NCBI RefSeq assembly: GCF_016236915.1
Contig: NZ_JAEHOK010000026.1
Span: forward strand, 1-47,591
Source: Salegentibacter maritimus
Lineage (GTDB): Bacteria; Bacteroidota; Bacteroidia; Flavobacteriales; Flavobacteriaceae
Length of the DNA stretch: 47,591 bases
Direction: 5' to 3'
A program made the translations under genes and the position numbers. Of the stretch, positions 36,203 to 44,548 are shown piece after piece (within the stretch, counting starts at the first letter, position 1; every line of letters begins with the position of its first letter). The notes under the pieces were generated by a model, which was not told the origin of the DNA, ran no database searches, and worked only from the letters and a program-made list of their open reading frames with translations.

Positions 36203-37707
36203 TCAAAAATATTTTCGGTAAAATTAAAATTGTTAAGATATCGCCTGGAAGCTTGTATATGGGGTGCCATAGTTACATCTGTATGTAATACGGGCACCAC
36301 CTTTCTAAATCCGGCCAAAACTTCACTCAAAATTACTGAGGTTTTTGCCGGTTCTCTAAAGTGCATCGCTTGCGAAGCATTAAAAAGTTCTATAGCTAAA
36401 ACACTATTTAGATTCTCCACTACCTTTAGAAGTTTCGTGGCGCTATTAGCGCCCATACTCACGTGATCTTCCTGCCCATTTGATGAAACAATAGAATCTA
36501 CACTGGCAGGAACTGCAAGTTGCTTATTTTGGCTTACTATACTCGCAGCGGTATACTGCGGAATCATAAATCCGCTATTCAAACCCGGATTTTCTACTAA
36601 AAATGCCGGTAAGCCCCGAAGTCCCGAAACTAATTGGTAAGTTCTTCTTTCTGAAATATTAGCCAATTCTGCCATCGCAATTGCCAGGTAATCTAGCGTA
36701 AGTGCCAATGGCTGACCGTGAAAATTCCCCCCTGATATAATCTTATCTTCTTCAATAAATATATTGGGGTTATCGGTAACCGAATTAATTTCGGTTTTGA
36801 TAGTTTTCCTTACAAAACTTAAGGTATCCTTACTTGCCCCGTGAACTTGTGGTATACATCTAAAACTGTAAGGATCCTGTACATTATCTTTTTCGCTTTT
36901 GGCAATTTGGCTATCGTCTAAAAATTTTCGAATCCGTTCAGCCGTTTTAATTTGTCCTCTATGCGGTCTGGCCAGATGCACCAATTCATCAAATGGTGAT
37001 AAATTACAATCAAAAGCATCTATAGATATAGAACCAATTAGATCGGCCAGATAAGATAGCTTAAAAGATTTAAGCAGTGCATATACCCCATGGGCACTCA
37101 TAAACTGTGTACCGTTAAGCAAAGCTAAGCCCTCCTTAGATTGTAACTTTAAAGCTTCCCAATTTTGAATTTTCAATAATTCAGACCCGCTTATTATTTT
37201 ATCTTCAAAATAAACTTCTCCTTCTCCAATTAAAGGCAAGGCCAAATGCGCCAGCGGAGCAAGATCTCCGGAAGCTCCCAACGAACCCTGTTCGTAAACC
37301 ACCGGTAAAATATCAAGATTGTAAAAATTTATTAGCCTTAAAACGGTTTCTAATGCAACACCCGAATTCCCATAACTTAAAGATTGAATTTTAAGCAAAA
37401 GCATTAATCTCACAATATCTTTATTCACTTTATCACCTGTACCGCAAGCGTGAGATTTAACCAAATTTTCCTGGAGCTCGGTTAATTTACCCGAACTTAT
37501 TTTTACGTTACACAAAGCACCAAAACCGGTATTTATTCCATACACAGGAGTGTCGCTCTCGGTAATTTTTTTGTTTAAGTACGTTCGAGACTTCTTAATA
37601 TTAGATTCGGCTTCTTCACTAAGTGCCAATTTTTTTCTATTCACCAAAATATCTTCAATTATTTCTAAGTCTAAAATGGCCGAACTGATATAATGATGAG
37701 ATTGCAT
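36199..37707 (-). CDS. hutH: Histidine ammonia-lyase
   Basis: 502 residues of the MIO-dependent aromatic amino acid lyase family. The Ala145-Ser146-Gly147 triad that cyclises into the MIO electrophile is in GSLGASGDLAPLAHL. Tyr56 (VYGINTGFG), the SQNKQLAVPASVDS segment and GQEDHVSMGANSA support a histidine-specific lyase, which turns histidine into trans-urocanate and ammonia. No other hut genes (hutU, hutI, hutG) are near, so either the pathway is split across the genome or the product has another use. Tyrosine or phenylalanine specificity is less likely but not excluded. Confidence 0.93.
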   Translation of the reverse strand: MQSHHYISSAILDLEIIEDILVNRKKLALSEEAESNIKKSRTYLNKKITESDTPVYGINTGFGALCNVKISSGKLTELQENLVKSHACGTGDKVNKDIVRLMLLLKIQSLSYGNSGVALETVLRLINFYNLDILPVVYEQGSLGASGDLAPLAHLALPLIGEGEVYFEDKIISGSELLKIQNWEALKLQSKEGLALLNGTQFMSAHGVYALLKSFKLSYLADLIGSISIDAFDCNLSPFDELVHLARPHRGQIKTAERIRKFLDDSQIAKSEKDNVQDPYSFRCIPQVHGASKDTLSFVRKTIKTEINSVTDNPNIFIEEDKIISGGNFHGQPLALTLDYLAIAMAELANISERRTYQLVSGLRGLPAFLVENPGLNSGFMIPQYTAASIVSQNKQLAVPASVDSIVSSNGQEDHVSMGANSATKLLKVVENLNSVLAIELFNASQAMHFREPAKTSVILSEVLAGFRKVVPVLHTDVTMAPHIQASRRYLNNFNFTENIFD

Positions 37708-37953
37708 AAATTATGGTTTTAAACACCATGACTTAACCTGAGGCCATTACAGTAGCAATAATAGCTGGCTAAACCCGGTTTTATAAGGATTGCTTATTTA
37801 ATTATAAAAATAGAAAGTGTATAAAAGTTTTTAACTTCTTACAATTCTCTAAAATCTCTGCCAAAATTCTTATTTCTACTAATGTAATCCAAATTTAAAG
37901 CAGAATATTTAAGAATTTTTAAAAATAAAAGACCTAAACATTTATAAGTATAA

Positions 37954-39477
37954 CTAGCCTCTTTTTTCATCTTTCATTAAAGCCAAAAAAGCCTTTCCCA
38001 AATTGTTACTAATATCACCGGAAAGCATAGCTTCGTAGCCAAGTTTTTCAGCACAAATATCCCCTGAAAGCCCGTGTAAATAAACGCCTAAAATAGCCGC
38101 CACAAGTGGCTCATATTTTTGTGACATTAAACCCGCAATAATTCCCGACAGTACATCGCCACTTCCGGCGGTAGCCATACCAGGGTTTCCTGAGTTATTG
38201 ATATAAATATGCTTTCCGCTAAAAACAAAGCTATGGGCGCCTTTTAAAACCAGGATCAATTTATACTTTTTTGTAAAAGTTTCGATCTTTTTCATCTTAT
38301 CAAAATCGTCTTCCCACTCACCTATTAAGTGCTTCAATTCTTTTGGATGCGGCGTTAAAACCGAGTTTTTAGGAAGCAATGCTAGTAATTCTTTATTTTC
38401 AGAAAGCATATTTAAACCGTCAGCGTCAATTAGCATAGCGCTTTTGGTTTGCCCCAACAAAGTTTTAAAAGCTTTCACCGTATTGGCCGATTTTCCTGCC
38501 CCCATTCCAAAACAAATAACATCTGGCTCAAAATCTGTTTCAATATTGGTGAGTTCGTGCTCACTTTTATCGGTAATTACCATCGCTTCCGGCAGCGTGG
38601 TTTGCAAAATGGTATAGCCGCATTTAGGTGAAAAAATACTGCACAAGCCTGCTCCGGCTCTTAAGCTTGCTCTGGCCGAAAGTGAAATGCTACCTATTTT
38701 ACCATAACTTCCACCTACCACAAGACAATGCCCATAGTCTCCTTTATGGGTATTTTTAGGGCGTGCTTTATAAAGTTGTCTTGCTTCACGTTTACCTATT
38801 AACTGGGCAAGAGGTTTAACAGCTTTTAAAAAAGTGCGGTCCAATCCAATATCCAAAACCTGCACTTCGTCTGCAAAATGCATTGTTTGCGGTAAATAAA
38901 AAACAAGCTTCGGAGTTTGAAAAGTAAGCGTATAATTCGCTTTAATAACTGCAGCATCTTTAGCGGGAGCTTTATCCGGAAACAAGCCCGAAGGCATATC
39001 AATCGCCAAACAAAAAGCACCAGACTGATTAATATGTCTCAGTAATTCTGCAAGCCAACCTTCGGCAGGGCGGTTTAAGCCAATTCCAAAAATGGCATCC
39101 ACTACAAAATCGCCCGGGGCAACTTCAGGGAAATCTTCGGCTCTTTTTATAAGATCCGGCCAGGTATTGCTTTCTTTTTTATATCTATCATAATTCACCA
39201 GAAAATCATCAGAACGCTTATCGCTATAATTCACCACATACACGCTCACTTTATAGCCATATTTATGCAGCAAACGCGCAACTACAAGTCCGTCGCCACC
39301 ATTGTTTCCTATTCCGCAGAAAATTTTAATAGCAATATCCGCACCCTCCAGCCTCTCATGAATTTCACCAAAAACCATACTTGCCGCTCGCTCCATTAAA
39401 CGCGTACTGGAAATCCCTTCGGTTTCCATAGTAATCTTATCGGCTTCATTTAATTGTGCGGCAGATAATATTTTCAT
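37954..39477 (-). CDS. nnrD/nnrE (nnr): Bifunctional NAD(P)H-hydrate epimerase / ADP-dependent NAD(P)H-hydrate dehydratase
   Basis: 507 residues of metabolite-repair fusion. The N-terminal YjeF_N epimerase (about 1-215; IFCGIGNNGGDGLVVARLL and AIDMPSGL) interconverts R- and S-NADHX. The C-terminal ribokinase-like dehydratase (about 225-505; KGDYGHCLVVGGSYGKIGS, LTPHPKELKHL, NSGNPGMATAGSGDVLSGIIAGL) restores NAD(P)H using ADP. Both active-site motif sets are intact. It is a single gene. Confidence 0.95.
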   Translation of the reverse strand: MKILSAAQLNEADKITMETEGISSTRLMERAASMVFGEIHERLEGADIAIKIFCGIGNNGGDGLVVARLLHKYGYKVSVYVVNYSDKRSDDFLVNYDRYKKESNTWPDLIKRAEDFPEVAPGDFVVDAIFGIGLNRPAEGWLAELLRHINQSGAFCLAIDMPSGLFPDKAPAKDAAVIKANYTLTFQTPKLVFYLPQTMHFADEVQVLDIGLDRTFLKAVKPLAQLIGKREARQLYKARPKNTHKGDYGHCLVVGGSYGKIGSISLSARASLRAGAGLCSIFSPKCGYTILQTTLPEAMVITDKSEHELTNIETDFEPDVICFGMGAGKSANTVKAFKTLLGQTKSAMLIDADGLNMLSENKELLALLPKNSVLTPHPKELKHLIGEWEDDFDKMKKIETFTKKYKLILVLKGAHSFVFSGKHIYINNSGNPGMATAGSGDVLSGIIAGLMSQKYEPLVAAILGVYLHGLSGDICAEKLGYEAMLSGDISNNLGKAFLALMKDEKRG

Positions 39478-39875
39478 AATTATATTACTTGAATTTTACT
39501 TTAGATTTATTTCAACAGTTAGTTATCAGGACTGCCTGGGGATAAAGAATCTTTCGACTTAATGATTTTTTGGGCTTGCCACGAGCTTACTTACTATTAT
39601 AAAATTACAAATTAAACACAGAAAGCTACTTTTTAAAAGACCAAACTTCAGCCACTATAAACTAACACATTTAATTTTAAGCAATTAGAAACTAATTTTT
39701 TACCATTCATTGTAAGTATATCAGCATTTATTTTTAGTTGCAATAGATGCTTATAAAAGCTACTAATTTATAACACAAGCGTTAGTTAAAGTGTATTTAA
39801 TGATTCTTCACAAAAACCCCATTTTAATATTATATTCAAACCGAAATCAATAAATTAGCGCAAATTTTAAAGAAA
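39478..39875. other. Intergenic region, AT-rich, with a possible repeat remnant
   Basis: 398 bp between divergent genes; no gene or clear promoter box was found. At 39572-39586 GGGCTTGCCACGAGC resembles the left end of the dispersed repeat on the minus strand, too degenerate to be certain. Confidence 0.4.
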
Positions 39876-40958
39876 ATGAAAGAGATTGCCCTAGCCGCAA
39901 GGCATAAAGAACTTAATGCCAAGATGATACCTTTTGCCGGTTACAATATGCCGGTTTCTTATGAAGGTGTGAATATTGAACATCAAAATGTTCGAGAAAA
40001 TTTAGGTGTTTTTGATGTGTCACACATGGGAGAATTTCTCATTACCGGGGAGCACGCTTTAGAGCTTATTCAAAAAGTAACTACTAATGATGCATCAAAA
40101 TTGGTAGATGGGAAAGCACAATACACTGTAATGCCCAACGAAAAAGGCGGTATTGTAGACGATTTAATTATTTATAGAATTAATGCCGAAAAGTATTTAC
40201 TGGTAGTAAACGCTTCAAATATAGATAAAGACTGGAACTGGATTGCGCAACATAACACGATGGATGCTACTATGCGTGATATTTCAGACGAGTTTTCCCT
40301 ACTGGCTATCCAGGGCCCAAAAGCCGCCGAAGCCATGCAAAAACTCACTGATGTAGATCTTAGCAATATGAAGTTCTACACTTTTGAAGTTGCCGAGTTT
40401 GCCGGAATTGACAAGGTAATTATTTCGGCTACGGGCTATACCGGTAGCGGCGGATTTGAAATTTATTTTAAAAACGAAGATGCCGAGCAAATTTGGGATC
40501 GCGTAATGGAAGCCGGAAAAGATTTTGGAATAAAACCAATTGGACTTGCCGCGCGTGATACTTTAAGGTTAGAGATGGGCTTTTGTCTTTATGGAAACGA
40601 TATAGATGAAACTACCTCCCCTATTGAGGCAAAATTAGGATGGGTCACTAAATTTACCAAAGACTTTATTAGTGCTGAAATCTTAAAAAAAGAAAAGGAA
40701 GAAGGGCCAAAACGCAAGCTAATAGCTTTTGAATTGGAAGAACGCGGAATACCACGCCAGGGTTACGAAATTGAAGATGAAAATGGCAAGGTTATTGGCA
40801 AAGTAACATCTGGGACAATGTCACCTTCACTGGAAAAAGGAATTGGTTTAGGTTATGTAACTACCGAACTTGCTAAATTTGGCAACAAGATTTTTATAAA
40901 AGTCAGAAAAAAATCCATTCCTGCCGTACAGGTGAAATTACCCTTTTATAAAGGCTAA
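39876..40958 (+). CDS. gcvT: Glycine cleavage system T protein (aminomethyltransferase)
   Basis: 360 residues. Transfers the methylene from the aminomethyl-lipoyl H protein to tetrahydrofolate, releasing ammonia. Characteristic segments are [12 protein letters not shown]...[20 protein letters not shown], the catalytic Asp region near residue 97 ([11 protein letters not shown]), [11 protein letters not shown] and the C-terminal [19 protein letters not shown]. Length and motifs are normal. Other gcv genes are not in the window. The next gene starts 5 bp later and is probably cotranscribed. Confidence 0.97.
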   Translation: MKEIALAARHKELNAKMIPFAGYNMPVSYEGVNIEHQNVRENLGVFDVSHMGEFLITGEHALELIQKVTTNDASKLVDGKAQYTVMPNEKGGIVDDLIIYRINAEKYLLVVNASNIDKDWNWIAQHNTMDATMRDISDEFSLLAIQGPKAAEAMQKLTDVDLSNMKFYTFEVAEFAGIDKVIISATGYTGSGGFEIYFKNEDAEQIWDRVMEAGKDFGIKPIGLAARDTLRLEMGFCLYGNDIDETTSPIEAKLGWVTKFTKDFISAEILKKEKEEGPKRKLIAFELEERGIPRQGYEIEDENGKVIGKVTSGTMSPSLEKGIGLGYVTTELAKFGNKIFIKVRKKSIPAVQVKLPFYKG

Positions 40959-40963
40959 TTTTT

Positions 40964-41779
40964 TTGGAACGAATATTAATTTTAGGAGCAAGCGGCTTTA
41001 TAGGCAATGCCTTATATAAAGAGCTATGCTCCTTTTTTGATACACACGGCACCTACCATACACCCAACGCAGGATTTGAAGAAAACCATCAGTTTCATCA
41101 ATACGATATGGAAACTGAAAACATTGAAATCCTTTTGCAAAACTTAAAACCTACGGTGATAATTTCTGCCGTTCGGGGGAGTTTCGATGCTCAAATTAAT
41201 ACACATTTCGAGATTATAAATTACATCTTAACCCATCATTGTAAACTCTTATTTATCTCGTCGGCAAACGTATTTGATGCATTTACCAACTTCCCATCTT
41301 ACGAATATGATAAAACCCTTTCTCAAAGTATCTATGGTAGGTTTAAAATTAAGATTGAAAATGCCTTATTAAGATTGCCTAACCATAAATACAATATTTT
41401 ACGCCTCCCTATGGTGTTTGGGCATAATTCCCCACGTTTAAAATTAATTAAGTCGCAAATTGAATTTGGGCAGGCCCTGGAGGTTTTTCCCAATGTTGTT
41501 ATTAATGTTACCGAAATTGAAAAACTAACCCAGCAAATACACTATATCATCAATAGAAAAAGACAGGGTGTTTTTCATTTGGGCAGTTCAGATTTAGTAC
41601 ATCAAAAAGATTTTATTGAAGAGGTTTGCGAAGTATTGGGGTATAAAAATTTAGTTTTCAAAAACATTTACAACTCTAATTTCGATAGGTTTTTAGCCGT
41701 TTTACCTAAAGAGAATTTACTTCCTGAAAATTTACAGGTTTCGGTACATCAAGTTGCTAAAGCTTCTGTAAAGCAATAG
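40964..41779 (+). CDS. NAD-dependent epimerase / RmlD-like sugar reductase-type protein, TTG start
   Basis: 271 residues of short-chain dehydrogenase (extended) fold. The Rossmann motif GASGFIG follows directly after the start, so the TTG at 40964 is needed: the first in-frame ATG alternatives would remove the nucleotide-binding strand. LLFISSANVFDAF and YEYDKTLSQSIYGRFKIKIE (YxxxK) give the expected Tyr-Lys pair, though shifted to YGRFK. The pattern resembles dTDP-4-dehydrorhamnose reductase and related sugar enzymes, but no nucleotide-sugar genes are near. It lies 5 bp after gcvT in an apparent operon. Function uncertain. Confidence 0.8.
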   Translation: MERILILGASGFIGNALYKELCSFFDTHGTYHTPNAGFEENHQFHQYDMETENIEILLQNLKPTVIISAVRGSFDAQINTHFEIINYILTHHCKLLFISSANVFDAFTNFPSYEYDKTLSQSIYGRFKIKIENALLRLPNHKYNILRLPMVFGHNSPRLKLIKSQIEFGQALEVFPNVVINVTEIEKLTQQIHYIINRKRQGVFHLGSSDLVHQKDFIEEVCEVLGYKNLVFKNIYNSNFDRFLAVLPKENLLPENLQVSVHQVAKASVKQ

Positions 41780-41868
41780 GTGTGTTAATCTTGTACTAAA
41801 AATAATTTAGATTAAAAATTCAGGCTTTAGTTGCTTAAATTTAAAGATGAATCATAAAAATAACTCTC

Positions 41869-42159
41869 ATGACTAAACTAAGTGAAGAAGAAATCAACAA
41901 AAAACTGAAAAATCTTGAGGGTTGGGTTTACAATAATAACGCAATTCATACCTCTTTTCAGTTTGCAAATTTTAAAGAGGCATTTACGGTAATGACGCGA
42001 ATAGCCTTTGAAGCTGAAGCACAACAACACCACCCTAATTGGGGCAATGTGTATAACGAATTAGAAATTTCACTCACATCCCATGATGCCAACGGTGTTA
42101 CCGAGAAAGATTTTAAACTGGCAAAAGCTATTGAAGAAATCGTAGAAGCATCAGCCTAA
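41869..42159 (+). CDS. 4a-hydroxytetrahydrobiopterin dehydratase
   Basis: 96 residues, the usual size. Recycles the pterin cofactor of aromatic amino acid hydroxylases by dehydrating 4a-hydroxytetrahydrobiopterin. The active-site signature is EAEAQQHHPNWGNVYNELEI, with the conserved His-His-Pro, followed by TSHDANGVTEKDFKLAKAIE. Terminator at 42185-42229. Confidence 0.93.
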   Translation: MTKLSEEEINKKLKNLEGWVYNNNAIHTSFQFANFKEAFTVMTRIAFEAEAQQHHPNWGNVYNELEISLTSHDANGVTEKDFKLAKAIEEIVEASA

Positions 42160-42184
42160 ACACAAAAAAAGTACATTAAAATTT

Positions 42185-42229
42185 AAAGCTTTCAATTTTT
42201 AAATTGAATTGGAAGCTTTTTTTTTATTT
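42185..42229 (+). terminator. Terminator after the pterin dehydratase gene
   Basis: AAAGCTTTC (42185-42193) pairs with GGAAGCTTT (42211-42219) with one G-U pair. The inner AATTT/AAATT can also pair, and a run of T follows. Confidence 0.75.
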
Positions 42230-42255
42230 TTGTCTCAATTTTTTATTCAGAATAA

Positions 42256-42975
42256 ATGGGAAGAGCATTTGAATTTAGAAAGGCACGTAAAATGAAACGT
42301 TGGTCTGCAATGGCCAAAGCCTTTACCCGCATTGGAAAAGATATTGTGATGGCCGTTAAAGAAGGCGGCCCTGATCCTGATACCAATGCTAAACTAAGGG
42401 CAGTTATCCAAAACGCGAAAAGTGTAAATATGCCCAAGGATAATATTGAACGTGCCATTAAAAGGGCAAGTGATAAAAACCAGGGGGATTATAAAATAGT
42501 ACTTTTTGAAGGTTATGCACCGCACGGAATCGCTGTATTGGTGGAAACTGCCACAGATAATAACAATCGTACCGTAGCCAATGTTAGATCGCATTTTAAT
42601 AAATGTGACGGAAACCTGGGAACTTCAGGATCGGTTGAATTTATGTTTGATCACACCTGCAATTTCAGATTAAACCCAGAAGGTTTGGATGTGGAAGAAC
42701 TGGAGCTGGAATTTATAGATTTTGGGGCCGAAGAAGTTTTTAAAGATGAAGACGGCATACATATTTATGCCCCTTTCGAATATTTTGGGGCCATTCAGAA
42801 AGAATTGGAAAACCGGGATATAGAAATTCTTTCTTCAGGATTTGAAAGAATTCCACAGGTTACAAAACCGCTTTCCCCGGAAGAAGCTGCCGATGTAGAG
42901 AAACTATTGGAAAAACTGGAAGAAGATGATGATGTACAAAACGTATATCACACCATGGAAGAAACCGAAGCTTAA
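42256..42975 (+). CDS. yebC: YebC/PmpR-family protein
   Basis: 239 residues. The family fold is clear from the N-terminal GRAFEFRKARKMKRWSAMAK and FTRIGKDIVMAVKEGGPDPD, the helix MPKDNIERAIKRAS, and TDNNNRTVANVRSHFNKCDGNLG. YebC proteins bind DNA as regulators or relieve ribosome stalling, as newer work on YebC2-type members shows. This one has an acidic C-terminus (LEKLEEDDDVQNVYH). It is a single gene, followed by a terminator split by repeats. Confidence 0.94.
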   Translation: MGRAFEFRKARKMKRWSAMAKAFTRIGKDIVMAVKEGGPDPDTNAKLRAVIQNAKSVNMPKDNIERAIKRASDKNQGDYKIVLFEGYAPHGIAVLVETATDNNNRTVANVRSHFNKCDGNLGTSGSVEFMFDHTCNFRLNPEGLDVEELELEFIDFGAEEVFKDEDGIHIYAPFEYFGAIQKELENRDIEILSSGFERIPQVTKPLSPEEAADVEKLLEKLEEDDDVQNVYHTMEETEA

Positions 42976-43014
42976 TCGCTTCAACCAATAGATATAAAAA
43001 AGCTGTTTGGAAGT

Positions 43015-43113
43015 AAACTACCTCGGGGCAAGCCCACGAGGCATTCGTTGGAAACATTTTTTTAATTTCGAGGCAAGCCTCGGGGTATTACACCCTTTGG
43101 CGGTGCCAATAAA
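43015..43113 (+). repeat. Reference copy of the 99-bp dispersed repeat
   Basis: It begins AAACTACCTCGGGGCAAGCC and ends GTGCCAATAAA. It contains two potential hairpins: CTCG-GGGC with GCCC-A-CGAG on the left, and CGAGGC with GCCTCG in the middle. Other copies lie at 8826-8924, 5709-5750 and 25614-25680. There is no coding potential. Confidence 0.85.
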
Positions 43114-43125
43114 TTTCTAAAACCA

Positions 43126-43200
43126 TCATTCTGAATTTATTTCAGAATCTAATATGTGGATAATTAAAATATGTTAAACCCTGAAACAAGTTCAGGGTGA
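43126..43200. repeat. Imperfect inverted pair of a 32-bp element
   Basis: TCATTCTGAATTTATTTCAG (starting at 43126) and the reverse complement of 43169-43200 (TCACCCTGAACTTGTTTCAG...) match over about 32 bp with several transitions, around an 11-bp spacer. Each arm is itself a small CTGAA...TTCAG palindrome. I recall similar TCATCCTGAA...TTTCAGGAT elements as common in Bacteroidota intergenic DNA. Confidence 0.65.
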
Positions 43201-43238
43201 CGAGTATAATAATTAAAACTTCTAAACAGCTTTTTATT

Positions 43239-44441
43239 TTAATGCTCTCCCCTATCGTGTTTGGTAGGTTCGCCTTTTCTCCGTTTCTTTTCTTCTTGTA
43301 AAAGTGAAAGCTCACGACCCGTTTGGCCTTTAACCGAAGTGTTTTCCTGCGCTCTTCTTAATAAATAAGGCACTACATCCCTTACAGGACCAAAAGGTAA
43401 TAGTTTTGCAGAATTATAGCCCTTTTTAGCCAGGTTATAACTAATATGATCACTCATACCATACAACTGACTAAACCAAATACGCTTATCGTTAAAGGGC
43501 AGGCCTTTATCTTCCATACTCTGCAAAGCCAAATAGTTACTAACCTCGTTATGGGTTCCAATAAACAGGTGGATATCATCAAGATTAGCTAAACAATAAG
43601 ACATGACACTGTTAAAGTTAACATCGGTAGCCTCTTTATTTTCGCAAATTGGCGAAGTATATCCATATTTCTTCGCGCGTGCATTCTCTTTTTCCATATA
43701 AGCTCCCCGCACAATTTTTGCCCCAATTTTAAAGCCCTCTTTTTTGGCCTTTTCATGTAGGTTTTTCACATACTCTAATCTGTCCCAACGGTAACACTGG
43801 AAGGTGTTATAAATAAGAATCTTATCCTTATTATATTTCCTCATCATGTCTTCCATCAGTTCGTCGGCAGCAAGTTGCATCCAACTTTCCTCGGCATCAG
43901 CGTATAATCGTACATTGTTTTCGTAAGCACATTTGCATAATGTATCCACTCTTTCCTTCACCCGTTCCCATTCTTGCTTTTCATCTTCGCTTAAATTAAC
44001 GCGCTCGGTAATTTTCTCCCAGATAGCAAACCTTCCAATCCCGGTTGGTTTAAATAAAGAAAAAGGCAATTCTTCACTTTTAGCCGCAAACTTTATTAGT
44101 TTCATCTTTTTGTTTAACGCGGCATCAAACTGTTCATCGGTTTCTTTTCCCTCTACCGAATAATCCAGAATGCTATGCAACTTTTTAGAATACATCTCTT
44201 TGGTAAGTGGCTTACAATCTTCTTCGGTAATTCCCCCACAAAACTGTTCAAAAATGGTTTTTTTAATTATACCTTCTACCGGTAAATGTAGTTTCAATGA
44301 AAACTTAGTTAACCAGGAACCCGCATCTACCAACGTTTTCCTATTCATCATGCTAAACAAAAATATAGCACGGTCCAGCTCTAAATCAGATTTCAACTTA
44401 AAAGCTGTTTTTGTATCGTTAAAGATTTTTCTCTTGATCAT
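43239..44441 (-). CDS. Proline dehydrogenase
   Basis: 400 residues of monofunctional FAD-dependent PRODH, oxidising proline to pyrroline-5-carboxylate. Conserved features include LYADAEESWMQ, YNTFQCYRWDRL, KIVRGAYMEKENARAKKYGY with the substrate-binding Arg, FIGTHNEVS, WFSQLYGMSDHISYNLAKKGYNSAKLLPFGPVRDVVPYLLRRAQEN. The closest type is the eukaryote-like Bacteroidota form without the P5C dehydrogenase fusion. A -7 box TATATTTG lies just upstream at 44468-44461 on the minus strand. Usual symbol putA or prodh, left blank because PutA implies the fusion. Confidence 0.93.
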   Translation of the reverse strand: MIKRKIFNDTKTAFKLKSDLELDRAIFLFSMMNRKTLVDAGSWLTKFSLKLHLPVEGIIKKTIFEQFCGGITEEDCKPLTKEMYSKKLHSILDYSVEGKETDEQFDAALNKKMKLIKFAAKSEELPFSLFKPTGIGRFAIWEKITERVNLSEDEKQEWERVKERVDTLCKCAYENNVRLYADAEESWMQLAADELMEDMMRKYNKDKILIYNTFQCYRWDRLEYVKNLHEKAKKEGFKIGAKIVRGAYMEKENARAKKYGYTSPICENKEATDVNFNSVMSYCLANLDDIHLFIGTHNEVSNYLALQSMEDKGLPFNDKRIWFSQLYGMSDHISYNLAKKGYNSAKLLPFGPVRDVVPYLLRRAQENTSVKGQTGRELSLLQEEKKRRKGEPTKHDRGEH

Positions 44442-44460
44442 GGGCGTATCTTAATGGTAG

Positions 44461-44468
44461 CAAATATA
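44461..44468 (-). promoter_or_regulatory. Consensus -7 box upstream of the proline dehydrogenase gene
   Basis: TATATTTG on the minus strand, about 20 nt before the ATG at 44441. No -33 TTG at the expected distance. Confidence 0.35.
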
Positions 44469-44548
44469 ATTATTGAAGTTTGATTTTATTATGAATATTT
44501 CTGCTTATTTTCGAAGCCATATTTTAAATACTAAAAACGTTAAAAACT

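Larger units (their letters stand above)
42996..43235. terminator. Split bidirectional terminator with repeats between its arms
   Basis: The left arm AAAAAAGCTGTTTGGAAGT (42996-43014) matches the complement of the right arm ACTTCTAAACAGCTTTTT (43218-43235) over 18 positions with one mismatch that can form a G-U pair. The arms have A- and T-runs at their outer ends, as a convergent terminator between yebC and the proline dehydrogenase gene should. About 203 bp of repeat DNA lie between them. Confidence 0.6.

Noticed and set aside
39478-39875. Glycine riboswitch upstream of gcvT
   Set aside because: No conserved paired-aptamer pattern could be seen in this AT-rich stretch, and such riboswitches are not typical of this phylum.
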